A stretch of 64,000 nucleotides of DNA from Mycobacterium sp. 3519A (GCF_900240945.1 NZ_OESG01000013.1:868001-932000), one strand, 5' to 3'; positions 19,463 through 28,208 are shown, counted from the first letter of the stretch. Program-made: numbers and translations. Notes: generated by a model from the sequence alone, not told the origin.

Positions 19463-20628
19463 GCCTCTCCGATGCCACCGAGTTGTGGCTGGACGCCCAC
19501 TACGACGACCTGGTCGCCTGGCGCAGGCACATCCACGCCCACCCGGAGTTGGGCCGCCAGGAGTTCGCGACCACCCAATTCGTCGCATCCCGATTGGCCG
19601 ACGCGGGGCTGAACCCGAAGGTGCTGCCCGGCGGAACCGGGTTGACGTGCGATTTCGGGCCGGAGCACGGCCCGCGGATCGCGCTGCGCGCCGACATGGA
19701 CGCGTTGCCGATGGCCGAGCGCACCGGGGCGACGTACGCGTCGGTGGTGCCCAACGTCGCGCACGCCTGCGGCCACGATGCGCACACCGCGGTGCTGCTC
19801 GGCGCGGCGCTGGCGATGGCGTCGGTGCCCGAACTGCCGGTCGGCGTGCGGCTGATCTTCCAGGCCGCCGAGGAGCTGATGCCGGGCGGCGCGATCGACG
19901 CGATCGCGGCGGGTGCGCTGACCGGGGTGTCACGGATCTTCGCGTTGCACTGCGACCCGCGACTGGCTGTCGGCAAGGTGGCGCTGCGGGCCGGGCCGAT
20001 CACGTCGGCCGCCGACCAACTCGAAGTGACGCTGCAGTCGCCCGGTGGGCACACGTCGCGTCCGCATCTGACCGGCGACCTGGTGTACGGGCTGGGCACA
20101 CTGATCACCGGCGTGCCCGGCATCCTTTCGCGGCGCATCGACCCGCGCAACAGCACGGTGATGGTGTGGGGTGCGGTGAACGCGGGCGTGGCCGCCAACG
20201 CCATCCCGCAGACCGGCACGCTGGCGGGCACCATCCGCACGGCCAGCCGCGACACCTGGGATTCGCTGGAATCGATTGTGCACGAGATTGTTTCGTCGTT
20301 GCTGGCGCCGCTCGGCATCGAGCACACGCTGCTGTACCGGCGCGGTGTGCCGCCGGTGGTCAACGAGGAGATCTCGACGCGCATCCTCACCCACGCCATC
20401 GAGGCGATCGGCTCCGACGTCCTGTGCGACACCCGCCAGTCCGGTGGCGGCGAGGACTTCTCGTGGTATCTCGAAGAGGTGCCCGGCGCGATGGCCCGCC
20501 TCGGCGTGTGGTCGGGCCGAGGCCCGCAACTCGATCTGCATCAGCCGACGTTCGACCTCGACGAGCGCGCGCTGGCGGTGGGGGTGCGGGTGCTGGTCAA
20601 CATCATCGACCAGGCCGCCCAGTTCTGA
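19459..20628 (+). CDS. amiA1: M20-family metallo-amidohydrolase
   Basis: 389 residues from ATG 19459, a paralogue of the preceding gene. M20 metal motifs: HAHPELGRQEF, LRADMDALPM, HACGHDAHTAVLLGAA, QAAEELMPGGA, and a late SGGGEDFSWYLEEVPGA with the last metal His toward the end (DLHQPTFD). The dimerisation domain lies at about 175-285. Probable reaction: hydrolysis of N-acyl or N-carbamoyl amino acids. The start is fixed by the ATGA overlap with the mini-ORF. It corresponds to Rv3305c. Tandem arrangement with amiB1 suggests a shared peptide or folate-amide salvage role. Confidence 0.93.
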   Translation: MSLSDATELWLDAHYDDLVAWRRHIHAHPELGRQEFATTQFVASRLADAGLNPKVLPGGTGLTCDFGPEHGPRIALRADMDALPMAERTGATYASVVPNVAHACGHDAHTAVLLGAALAMASVPELPVGVRLIFQAAEELMPGGAIDAIAAGALTGVSRIFALHCDPRLAVGKVALRAGPITSAADQLEVTLQSPGGHTSRPHLTGDLVYGLGTLITGVPGILSRRIDPRNSTVMVWGAVNAGVAANAIPQTGTLAGTIRTASRDTWDSLESIVHEIVSSLLAPLGIEHTLLYRRGVPPVVNEEISTRILTHAIEAIGSDVLCDTRQSGGGEDFSWYLEEVPGAMARLGVWSGRGPQLDLHQPTFDLDERALAVGVRVLVNIIDQAAQF

Positions 20629-20644
20629 GTTGACGCTCCTTGGC

Positions 20645-20705
20645 GCGAGCGACCGTGTCTGCACATCGACACGCCGTGTACCGCTGGCATTTTGCGGTCG
20701 CTCGC
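20645..20705. repeat. Left copy of 60-bp inverted repeat
   Basis: A 61-bp element beginning GCGAGCGACCG and ending with its exact complement CGGTCGCTCGC, giving 11-bp terminal inverted repeats. Its first 30 bp are identical, in opposite orientation, to the end of the copy at 21659-21718; the inner TGGCATTT and terminal GCGGTCGCTC blocks also match. It precedes the AbiEi/DUF559 gene. Confidence 0.9.
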
Positions 20706-20773
20706 CGCGGGTTATCCACAGGGCGGTCGGTTGGCGCTCCCGCCGGGTGAGTCCGCGGGTGACGATCTGAGGT

Positions 20774-21661
20774 GTGCATCCAGAGCTCGACGCGTTGTTC
20801 GACCGTCAGAACGGGATCGCGAGCAGCGGCCAAATTCTGACGCACCTCAGCAGGCGGAAATTCGAAGCCATGGTTAATTCCGGTGTGCTGGAACGGATGT
20901 GGCAAGGCATCTACTGCCGAGGCGAGCCGGACGACCTGACCCGATTGCGCGGGTTGGACTTCGCCTGCGGTACCCCTGTTCCGGTCTGCCTCTCCACGGC
21001 GGCGGCACTTCACGGCTTCGATACCGAACAGCCCGCCGATCTGCATGTGCTCAGTCCGCCCGGTTCGCGGTTGCGCAATGCGGACGGCCTCGTAGTTCAC
21101 CGGCGCGACGGCGCACCGTTGGTCAGAGTAAGTGAGCGTCTCGCCACGTCGCCAGCGTGGACGGCCGTCGAGGTGGCTCGCAGTGTTCACCGGCCTCGCG
21201 CTTTGGCGACGTTGGACGCCGCGCTGCGCAGCGGGACATGCCAGCGCGCCGATTTGTCGCAGGCCGCTGCCCAGCAAGCGGGACGGCGCGGCATCGTCGC
21301 CGTCCGCGAGTTGATTCCGGTTGCGGACGGCCTGGCCGAATCACCCATGGAGAGCGAAGCCAGACTGAAGATGATCGACGGTGGGCTGCCGCTGCCGGTG
21401 CTGCAGCACGAGATCCTCGACGGCAACGGCGAGTGGCGTCGCGTCGATTTCGCCTGGCCGGAGCAGCGCCTGGCGGTGGAATACGACGGCGAGGACTGGC
21501 ACAGCGGCCCCGAGGCGATGCGACGAGACCGCCGACGTCAGGCCGCCCTGCAGGACGTCGGATGGACCGTCTTCGCGATCGTGTTCGAAGACGTCAGATA
21601 CCGGGCGTGGGACTTCGTTGGCCGCATCGACAGACACCTTCGTCATGCCCGCGCGGCGTGA
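20774..21661 (+). CDS. AbiEi-like antitoxin domain / DUF559 protein
   Basis: 295 residues from GTG 20774 (HPELDALFDRQNGIASSGQI). Residues about 1-60 form an AbiEi-type winged-helix domain of the kind that starts type IV antitoxins, and the middle resembles the rest of the AbiEi antitoxin. Residues about 195-290 are a DUF559 (Vsr-like, PD-(D/E)XK-fold) domain with RVDFAWPEQRLAVEYDG and conserved RRDRRRQAALQDVGW. No companion AbiEii toxin is adjacent. The gene sits inside a pair of 60-bp inverted repeats, and its TGA stop is part of the right repeat. DNA nicking or binding activity is plausible but unproven. Confidence 0.83.
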   Translation: MHPELDALFDRQNGIASSGQILTHLSRRKFEAMVNSGVLERMWQGIYCRGEPDDLTRLRGLDFACGTPVPVCLSTAAALHGFDTEQPADLHVLSPPGSRLRNADGLVVHRRDGAPLVRVSERLATSPAWTAVEVARSVHRPRALATLDAALRSGTCQRADLSQAAAQQAGRRGIVAVRELIPVADGLAESPMESEARLKMIDGGLPLPVLQHEILDGNGEWRRVDFAWPEQRLAVEYDGEDWHSGPEAMRRDRRRQAALQDVGWTVFAIVFEDVRYRAWDFVGRIDRHLRHARAA

Positions 21662-21718
21662 GCGACCGCGAAATGCCAACAAACCGCCGCGTGTCGATGT
21701 GCAGACACGGTCGCTCGC
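21659..21718. repeat. Right copy of 60-bp inverted repeat
   Basis: An inverted copy of the element at 20645-20705, running from TGAGCGACCG (its first three bases are the stop codon of the enclosed gene) to CGGTCGCTCGC. Thirty contiguous bp are identical to the left copy. About 10 bp in the middle have diverged. No obvious target-site duplication flanks the pair. Confidence 0.9.
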
Positions 21719-21731
21719 CGGGGAGACCGGG

Positions 21732-22208
21732 CTAGGTTGTGCCCGGGCCGATGTTGCGGGCCGGGCGGGTGCGCAGATCGTGCACGTATTCCGCTGGCGC
21801 ACCGGCGATTTCGGCGGCGTCAGCCATCACACCGAGGTAGCGCGCCGACGGGATGCCGCCCTCCCAGGCGTCCACCACGTACAGCCACGCGAGCACCGGT
21901 TCGAAGCTGGTGTCCGACGATGTCCGGTCGACGCGGCACCGGATCTTCTTGTGGATGCCCAGCTCTGAACCTTCCCAGCGGTCGAGGTTCTTTTCGTCTT
22001 CCTTCGTCATGTCGTAGAGCACGACGAACACCTTCGACGAGGGATCCTCGACGACGGTGGCCAGCGCGCCGTCCCAACCGATGTCCTCGCCGCCGAACGT
22101 CAGCCGCCAGCCGTGCAGCCACCCCGTCCCCGCCATCGGTGAGTGGGGAGCGCGCTCCAACATCTGCTCCGGATGCATGTTCGATCCGTAGGCGGCGTAC
22201 AGCGTCAC
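21732..22208 (-). CDS. Gamma-glutamylcyclotransferase-like protein (Rv3304-like)
   Basis: 158 residues with the GGCT/AIG2 fold: the substrate-binding loop YGSNMHPEQM near the N-terminus, the central GWRLTFGGEDIGWDGALAT sheet, and DRWEGSELGIHKKI carrying the expected catalytic Glu. It would cyclise a gamma-glutamyl amine to 5-oxoproline; since mycobacteria use mycothiol rather than glutathione, the true substrate is uncertain. Position between the amidase genes and lpdA matches Rv3304. It diverges from lpdA. Confidence 0.86.
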   Translation of the reverse strand: MTLYAAYGSNMHPEQMLERAPHSPMAGTGWLHGWRLTFGGEDIGWDGALATVVEDPSSKVFVVLYDMTKEDEKNLDRWEGSELGIHKKIRCRVDRTSSDTSFEPVLAWLYVVDAWEGGIPSARYLGVMADAAEIAGAPAEYVHDLRTRPARNIGPGTT

Positions 22209-22273
22209 GGGGAAAGCCTAAGGCTTCGCCCAGTGGCTGGGCGGCCAACCTCTGGCTTCGTTAGGTTAGGGCG

Positions 22274-23689
22274 GTGGCAACCCGCATCGTGATCATCGGC
22301 GGCGGACCCGCCGGCTATGAGGCGGCGCTCGTCGCGGCCGCACGGGGCCGTGAGGTGGCTGAGGTCACCGTCGTCGACTCCGACGGCATCGGAGGCGCCT
22401 GCGTGCTGTGGGACTGCGTGCCGTCCAAGACGCTGATCGCGTCGACGGGAGTGCGCACCGAACTGCGTCGCGCGTCGCCGCTCGGCTTCGACATCGCGAT
22501 CGAGGACGCGAAGATCTCGCTGGACCAGATCCACAACCGGGTCAAGACGCTGGCGAAGTCGCAGTCGACCGACATCGGTCATCAACTGCTGCGCGCAGGC
22601 GTCAACGTGGTGGCCGGTCGCGGCGAACTGGTCGACGACACCTCCGGGCTGGCGCAGCACCGGGTGAAGGTCACGACGGTCGACGGCAGGGTCGCGACAC
22701 TGAAGGCCGACGTCGTGCTGATCGCCACCGGCGCCAGCCCGCGGGTGCTGCCCAATGCGGTGCCCGACGGGGAACGAATCCTGAACTGGCGTCAGCTCTA
22801 TGACCTTCACGAGCTGCCCCAGCACCTCATCATCGTCGGCTCCGGCGTCACCGGTGCCGAGTTCTGTAACGCCTACACCGAACTCGGTGTCCCGGTGACG
22901 GTGGTGGCCAGCCGCGACCAGATCCTGCCGCACGAGGACTCTGACGCCGCCGCGGTGCTGGAGGAGGCGTTCGCTGAACGCGGCGTCAAGCTCGTCAAGA
23001 ACGCGCGGGCCGAATCGGTGACGCGGACGTCCGATGGAGTGCTGGTGAGGATGGCCGACGGGCGCACCGTCGAGGGCAGCCACGCGCTGATGACGGTCGG
23101 TTCGGTGCCCAACACGTCGGGCCTTGGTCTGGAAAAGGTCGGCATCACGCTCGGGCAGGGCAACTACCTGACCGTGGACCGGGTGTCACGCACCTCGGCG
23201 GCGGGGATCTACGCCGCCGGCGACTGCACCGGGCTGCTGCCGCTGGCGTCGGTGGCCGCCATGCAGGGTCGCATCGCGATGTATCACGCGCTGGGCGAGG
23301 CGGTCAGCCCGATCCGGTTGCGGACGGTGGCGGCCGCGGTGTTCACCAGGCCGGAGATCGCCGCGGTGGGCGTTCCGCAGTCGCGGATCGACGACGGCAC
23401 GGTCGCCGCGCGCACCCTGACGCTGCCGCTGAACACCAACGCGCGGGCCAAGATGTCGCTGCTGCGGCTGGGCTTCGTGAAGATCTTCTGCAGGCCGGCG
23501 ACCGGCGTCGTGATCGGCGGTGTGGTGGTCGCGCCGATCGCCTCCGAACTGATCCTGCCGATCGCGCTCGCCGTGCAGAACAACCTCACGGTCACCGACC
23601 TGGCGCAGACGCTGTCGGTCTACCCGTCGCTGTCCGGCTCCATCGTCGAGGCGGCCCGCAGGTTGATGACACACGACGATCTCGACTAA
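22274..23689 (+). CDS. lpdA: Flavoprotein disulfide reductase / NAD(P)H-quinone reductase
   Basis: 471 residues from GTG 22274. FAD site IVIIGGGPAGYEAALVAA, NAD(P)-binding IIVGSGVTGAEFCNAY and a second FAD motif GIYAAGDCTGLLPLA are clear. The dimerisation domain occupies about 340-465. This is the Rv3303c family, known as a quinone reductase rather than a lipoamide dehydrogenase. The C-terminal His-x4-Glu dyad of true lipoamide dehydrogenases is absent (SVYPSLSGS in its place). The N-terminal segment GGACVLWDCVPSK does contain a C-x4-C pair, whereas I recall one Cys missing in the M. tuberculosis protein. Confidence 0.93.
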   Translation: MATRIVIIGGGPAGYEAALVAAARGREVAEVTVVDSDGIGGACVLWDCVPSKTLIASTGVRTELRRASPLGFDIAIEDAKISLDQIHNRVKTLAKSQSTDIGHQLLRAGVNVVAGRGELVDDTSGLAQHRVKVTTVDGRVATLKADVVLIATGASPRVLPNAVPDGERILNWRQLYDLHELPQHLIIVGSGVTGAEFCNAYTELGVPVTVVASRDQILPHEDSDAAAVLEEAFAERGVKLVKNARAESVTRTSDGVLVRMADGRTVEGSHALMTVGSVPNTSGLGLEKVGITLGQGNYLTVDRVSRTSAAGIYAAGDCTGLLPLASVAAMQGRIAMYHALGEAVSPIRLRTVAAAVFTRPEIAAVGVPQSRIDDGTVAARTLTLPLNTNARAKMSLLRLGFVKIFCRPATGVVIGGVVVAPIASELILPIALAVQNNLTVTDLAQTLSVYPSLSGSIVEAARRLMTHDDLD

Positions 23690-23744
23690 CCCGTAACCTG
23701 TGAATGGACAACCGTACCGACGAGTAACAAGGGATCCATTCGAA

Positions 23745-25484
23745 GTGAGCGACCCGACCACGGTCAATGGTGAGACGTTGCTCGGCCCGGAGCAGCGCAA
23801 ACAAGCGTGGCAGCGGCTCGGCACCGAGCAGTTCGACGTCGTCGTGATCGGTGGCGGCGTGGTCGGCGCGGGCGCCGCCCTCGACGCGGCGACACGCGGT
23901 CTGAAGGTCGCGCTCGTCGAGGCCCGCGACTACGCGTCGGGCACGTCGAGTCGCAGCAGCAAGATGTTCCACGGCGGGCTGCGCTACCTCGAACAACTGG
24001 AGTTCGGGTTGGTGCGCGAAGCGCTGCACGAGCGGGAACTGTCGCTGACCACACTCGCGCCGCATCTGGTCAAACCGTTGCCGTTTCTGTTCCCGCTCAC
24101 CCATCGATGGTGGGAACGGCCCTACATCGCCGCGGGCATCTTCCTCTACGACCAGTTGGGCGGCGCGAAATCCGTTCCCGCACAAAAGCATCTGACCCGC
24201 GCCGGCGCGCTGCGGTTGTCGCCGGGACTGAAGCGGACGTCGCTGATCGGCGGCATCCGCTATTACGACACCGTCGTCGACGACGCGCGTCACACCATGA
24301 TGGTGGCCCGCACCGCGGCCCACTACGGCGCGGTGGTGCGGACCTCCACCCAGGTGGTGTCGCTGCTGCGCGAGGGTGACCGGGTGATCGGCGTGCGGGT
24401 CCGCGATTCGGAGAACGGCGACGTGACCGAGGTGCGCGGCCATGTCGTCGTCAACGCCACCGGGGTATGGACCGACGAGATCCAGGCGCTGTCCAAACAA
24501 CGCGGACGGTTCCGGGTGCGGGCCTCGAAGGGCGTGCACGTGGTGGTGCCACGCGATCGCATCGTCAGCGAGGTGGCGATCATCCTGCGCACCGAGAAGT
24601 CGGTGCTGTTCGTCATCCCGTGGGGCACGCACTGGATCATCGGCACCACCGACACCGACTGGAACCTCGACCTGGCCCACCCGGCGGCCACCAAGGCCGA
24701 CATCGACTACATCCTCGGCCACGTCAACACCGTGCTGGCGACGCCGCTGACGCACGACGACATCGACGGCGTCTACGCCGGCCTGCGGCCGCTGCTGGCG
24801 GGGGAGAGCGAGGAGACCTCCAAGCTGTCGCGCGAGCACGCGGTGGCGGTGCCCGCCCCTGGCCTGGTCGCGATCGCAGGCGGCAAGTACACCACCTACC
24901 GGGTGATGGGCGGCGACGCGATCGACGCGGCCGCCGAGTTCATCCCCGCCCGTGTCGCGACCTCGATCACCGAGAGGGTGCCGCTGATGGGCGCCGACGG
25001 CTACTTCGCGCTGGTGAACCAGACCGAAAGTGTGGGTGCGCATTACGGTCTGCACCCGTACCGGGTGCGCCACCTGCTCGACCGCTACGGTTCGCTGATC
25101 GGCGAGGTGCTCGCGATGGCCAAGGGCAGGCCCGAACTGTTGACGCCGATCACAGAGGCGCCGGTGTATCTGAAGGTCGAGGCCTGGTACGCCGCAGCGG
25201 CCGAGGCCGCGCTGCATCTGGAGGACATTTTGGCCCGCCGGATGCGGATCTCGATCGAGTACCCGCACCGCGGCGTCGACTGTGCCAGGGAGGTCGCCGA
25301 AGTCGTTGCGCCCGTGCTGGGTTGGAGCGCCGAGGACGTCGACCGCGAGGTGGCCACCTACATCGCGCGGGTCGACGCCGAGGTCCGCTCGCAGCAGCAA
25401 CCCGACGACGAGTCCGCCGACGCGCTGCGCGCCGCCGCTCCCGAGGCGCGCGCCGAGATCCTCGAGCCGGTTCCGCTGAATTGA
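23745..25484 (+). CDS. glpD: Glycerol-3-phosphate dehydrogenase (syntenic copy)
   Basis: 579 residues from GTG 23745 (AAGGGA 10 nt upstream; SDPTTVNGETLLGP). The frame continues to a GTG at 23700. This FAD-dependent enzyme oxidises sn-glycerol-3-phosphate to dihydroxyacetone phosphate and feeds electrons to menaquinone at the inner membrane. Motifs: DVVVIGGGVVGAGAALDAAT (FAD), SGTSSRSSKMFHGGLRYLE, and WIIGTTDTDW in the substrate domain; a C-terminal helical domain (about 400-570) completes it. It is the GlpD2/Rv3302c orthologue by position and has a paralogue at 37088-38815. The M. tuberculosis phoY1 gene that I expect downstream is absent. Confidence 0.95.
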   Translation: MSDPTTVNGETLLGPEQRKQAWQRLGTEQFDVVVIGGGVVGAGAALDAATRGLKVALVEARDYASGTSSRSSKMFHGGLRYLEQLEFGLVREALHERELSLTTLAPHLVKPLPFLFPLTHRWWERPYIAAGIFLYDQLGGAKSVPAQKHLTRAGALRLSPGLKRTSLIGGIRYYDTVVDDARHTMMVARTAAHYGAVVRTSTQVVSLLREGDRVIGVRVRDSENGDVTEVRGHVVVNATGVWTDEIQALSKQRGRFRVRASKGVHVVVPRDRIVSEVAIILRTEKSVLFVIPWGTHWIIGTTDTDWNLDLAHPAATKADIDYILGHVNTVLATPLTHDDIDGVYAGLRPLLAGESEETSKLSREHAVAVPAPGLVAIAGGKYTTYRVMGGDAIDAAAEFIPARVATSITERVPLMGADGYFALVNQTESVGAHYGLHPYRVRHLLDRYGSLIGEVLAMAKGRPELLTPITEAPVYLKVEAWYAAAAEAALHLEDILARRMRISIEYPHRGVDCAREVAEVVAPVLGWSAEDVDREVATYIARVDAEVRSQQQPDDESADALRAAAPEARAEILEPVPLN

Positions 25485-26395
25485 GACCGGCACCGCTTCC
25501 GGTGCGCGACGGCCTCGGCCCGGCGCGGGTGCGGTTGCGCGGCGGCCTGGTGGTGGACGAGTTCCTGGCCCGCTGGGGAGCCGACGCCGCGGCGAAAGTG
25601 CTTGCCGGAGAAGTGGTTCTGCCCGACGGCACCGTCGTCACCCCGACCACCGCACTGCCCGCCGGTTCGCATGTCTACTTCTACCGCGAGCTGCGCGACG
25701 AGGTCCCGGTGCCGTTCGACATACCGGTGCTCTACCGCGACGACGACATCGTCGTGGTCGACAAACCACACTTCCTGGCGACCATGCCGCGCGGCAGACA
25801 CGTCGCGCAGACGGCGGTGGTGCGGTTGCGGCGTGAACTCGACCTACCGGAACTGTCGCCTGCGCACCGGCTGGACCGGCTCACGGCGGGCGTGCTGCTG
25901 TTGACCACACGGCGTGAGGTTCGCGGCCGGTATCAGACGCTGTTCTCGCGCGGCGAAGTCCGCAAGACGTATCTCGCGCGCGCGGACGTCGATCCGAGCC
26001 TCGACTTCCCGATCGTCGTGCGCAACCGAATCGTCAAGCGGCGTGGGCAGTTACAGGCAGTAGCCGAGCCGGGGGAGCCGAACGCCGAGACGCTGATCGA
26101 GCACGCAGGCGACGGGCTGTATCGGCTGACGCCACGCACCGGCCGCACCCATCAGCTTCGTCTGCACATGGCCTCGCTGGGGCTGCCGATCCACAACGAT
26201 CCGCTGTACCCGGACCTCGTCGAGGTGGCGCCCGACGATTTCTCGCGGCCCTTGCAACTGCTGGCGCACCGCCTCGAGGTCGCGGGTCGCGAATTCGTCA
26301 CCCGCCGCGCGTTGGTCAGCGACGGTCGCCCGGATCCGTCCCCGTCGCGATCACCGCGCGATTGCGATCGGCGATCACCGCAAGAGGCATCTTGA
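25481..26395 (+). CDS. RluA-family RNA pseudouridine synthase
   Basis: 304 residues from TTG 25481, which overlaps the glpD stop (TTGA); GTG 25502 is the alternative. It converts uridine to pseudouridine in rRNA or tRNA. Residues about 85-270 are the RluA/RsuA catalytic domain with DDIVVVDKPHFLATMP, the catalytic Asp motif AHRLDRLTAGVLLLTT and RTGRTHQLRLHMASLGLP. The N-terminal 80 residues (RLRGGLVVDEFLARW) resemble a short S4-like or actinobacterial extension. It corresponds to Rv3300c. The last 80 bp overlap the opposing GH2 gene, giving an Arg/Ser-rich tail. Confidence 0.92.
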   Translation: MRPAPLPVRDGLGPARVRLRGGLVVDEFLARWGADAAAKVLAGEVVLPDGTVVTPTTALPAGSHVYFYRELRDEVPVPFDIPVLYRDDDIVVVDKPHFLATMPRGRHVAQTAVVRLRRELDLPELSPAHRLDRLTAGVLLLTTRREVRGRYQTLFSRGEVRKTYLARADVDPSLDFPIVVRNRIVKRRGQLQAVAEPGEPNAETLIEHAGDGLYRLTPRTGRTHQLRLHMASLGLPIHNDPLYPDLVEVAPDDFSRPLQLLAHRLEVAGREFVTRRALVSDGRPDPSPSRSPRDCDRRSPQEAS

Positions 26396-28208
26396 TCACC
26401 CGGCGGTCGTAACTCATGTACCCGTTGACCTCGTTCTCGACGTCGGTCGTCTGGGTGTAGATCGCACCCGACAGGCCGCCGTTGCGGATGACGTCCTCGA
26501 GTTCCTGGCTGATCTTGACGTAGCGCTCGGTCAATTTCGCTGCATCCGGGGCCATCTCGTAGGCCTCCGGTGGTCCGGGCCACCGATTCTGGTCGAGCAC
26601 CATCCCGAGCCCGCCGTACTCGCCGAGCACGCGTACCCGGCGGTCGCGGTCGTCGGCCATGGGCGGATGGCCGGGACCGACGTAGGTGTGGTCGTCGTAG
26701 ATGTCGCCCGCCATGCTGTCGGGGCGCGACTTGCAGCAGTTCACCCCGCTGTTCGCGTCGACCATGCGGGTCGGGTCGGCCGCCTTCACCGCGCCCGCGA
26801 TCCTGGCGGTGTCGTATTCGGCCCAGCCCTCGTTGAACGGCACCCAGCCGACGATCGAGGTCACGCTGCGCAACTGGTCGATCATCGCCATCAGTTCGCG
26901 TTCGAAATTGGCCTTCGCCTCCGGCGGCGGATCCGGCAGCGGGCCGACCGGTATGTCGAGCGACACGTAAAGCGACGGCATGTCCTGCCACACCAGCAGT
27001 CCCAGCTTGTCGGCCCAGTAGTACCACCGCGCCGGTTCCACCTTGGCGTGCTTGCGCACGAAGTTCATCCCGAACGCCTTGGTCTGCTCGAGGTCGAACT
27101 TCAGTGCATCGTCGGTGGGTGCGGTGTAGAGCCCGTCGGGCCAGTAGCCCTGATCAAGCGGTCCGTGCAGGAACACCATCTTGCCGTTCAACGCGATTCG
27201 CGGTCTGCCCTTGGCGTCGTTGACAGTCCCGATGGTGCGCAGCCCGGCATAGCTGGACACCTCGTCGACGACCTTGCCCGCCGGACTGACCAGCCGGACC
27301 TTGATGTCGTAGAGGTACGGATCGTCCGGGGACCACAGGCGCGCGTTCGGCATCGGCAGGCGCACCGCCTGCCCCGCCTCACCGGTCGCCATTGACGCCA
27401 CCGCGCCACCGGGTGCGGAGACCACCACCTCGGCGCGCTCGTTCTTCTTGCCGGTGACCCGGGGCGTCACCGTGAGGCTCGTCAGGTCGGGGGTGATGTC
27501 GAGCTTGTCGATGTGGGTGGCGCGCACCGGTTCGATCCACACGGTCTGCCAGATCCCTGACGACCCGGTGTAGAACAGCCCCTTGGGCGCGTTGCGCTGC
27601 TTGCCGACCGGGAACGCGTTGGACTCGTTGCGGTCGTCGACCCGCACGACGATCTCCTGTGCGCCTGGGAAGCGCAGCGCCTTGGTGATGTCGGCGGTGA
27701 ACTCGGTGTATCCGCCTTCATGGTGGGCGACTTCGTGGTTGTTGACCCACACCGTGGCGATCTGGTCGACGGCACCGAAATGCAGGAGCACGTGGCGTCC
27801 GAGCCAGTCGCTGGGCAGCTTGAACACCTTGCGGTACCACATCTGTTCGTCGTGACGCTGGATGCCGGACAGCGCGGACTCCGTCGGATAGGGGACCAGA
27901 ATCCGCTCGGTGTAGTCGTTGGGGGCGGGCGGGGCAGGCAGCGCGTTGCGTGCGGATCTGCCGGTGTAATCCCAGACGCCGTTGAGGTTGCGCCAACGGG
28001 TCCGCGTCATCTGCGGGCGTGGGTAGTCGGGCAGCGCGTTGTCGGGTCCGACCAAGTGAGTCCACGGCGTAGTCAGCGGCGGCGTCATGGGCTGATGCCA
28101 ACCGACGACGGCGCCCGCGGGCGCATTACACGTCATGACGACAGCTAACAGTGCACACGCCAGCGCGGCGAGGCTGATGCGACACCACTTCTTGATGCCA
28201 GCGGACAC
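26316..28208 (-). CDS. Secreted glycoside hydrolase family 2 protein
   Basis: 630 residues from GTG 28208 (GAGGG 5 nt upstream); the frame is open to 28253. A Sec signal peptide is evident: basic KKW, then a hydrophobic core ISLAALACALLAVVM ending near APAGA. Mature domains: N-terminal jelly roll (about 60-220), immunoglobulin-like sandwich (about 220-320) and TIM barrel (about 320-600). The GH2 acid/base lies in VPFNEGWAEYD and the nucleophile Glu in VLGEYGGLG. It is likely a beta-glucuronidase, beta-galactosidase or beta-mannosidase acting outside the cytoplasm. It overlaps the pseudouridine synthase by 80 bp. Confidence 0.9.
   Translation of the reverse strand: MSAGIKKWCRISLAALACALLAVVMTCNAPAGAVVGWHQPMTPPLTTPWTHLVGPDNALPDYPRPQMTRTRWRNLNGVWDYTGRSARNALPAPPAPNDYTERILVPYPTESALSGIQRHDEQMWYRKVFKLPSDWLGRHVLLHFGAVDQIATVWVNNHEVAHHEGGYTEFTADITKALRFPGAQEIVVRVDDRNESNAFPVGKQRNAPKGLFYTGSSGIWQTVWIEPVRATHIDKLDITPDLTSLTVTPRVTGKKNERAEVVVSAPGGAVASMATGEAGQAVRLPMPNARLWSPDDPYLYDIKVRLVSPAGKVVDEVSSYAGLRTIGTVNDAKGRPRIALNGKMVFLHGPLDQGYWPDGLYTAPTDDALKFDLEQTKAFGMNFVRKHAKVEPARWYYWADKLGLLVWQDMPSLYVSLDIPVGPLPDPPPEAKANFERELMAMIDQLRSVTSIVGWVPFNEGWAEYDTARIAGAVKAADPTRMVDANSGVNCCKSRPDSMAGDIYDDHTYVGPGHPPMADDRDRRVRVLGEYGGLGMVLDQNRWPGPPEAYEMAPDAAKLTERYVKISQELEDVIRNGGLSGAIYTQTTDVENEVNGYMSYDRRVIKMPLAVIADRNRAVIATGTDPGDRR

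Noticed and set aside
20629..21731. CRISPR-like array
   Set aside because: The two similar 60-bp units are inverted, not direct, and 950 bp apart around one gene; no spacer series exists anywhere in the window.
23592..25493. 633-codon minus-strand ORF over glpD
   Set aside because: It is antisense to the conserved G3P dehydrogenase; Arg/Gly/His/Asp-rich with no domain.
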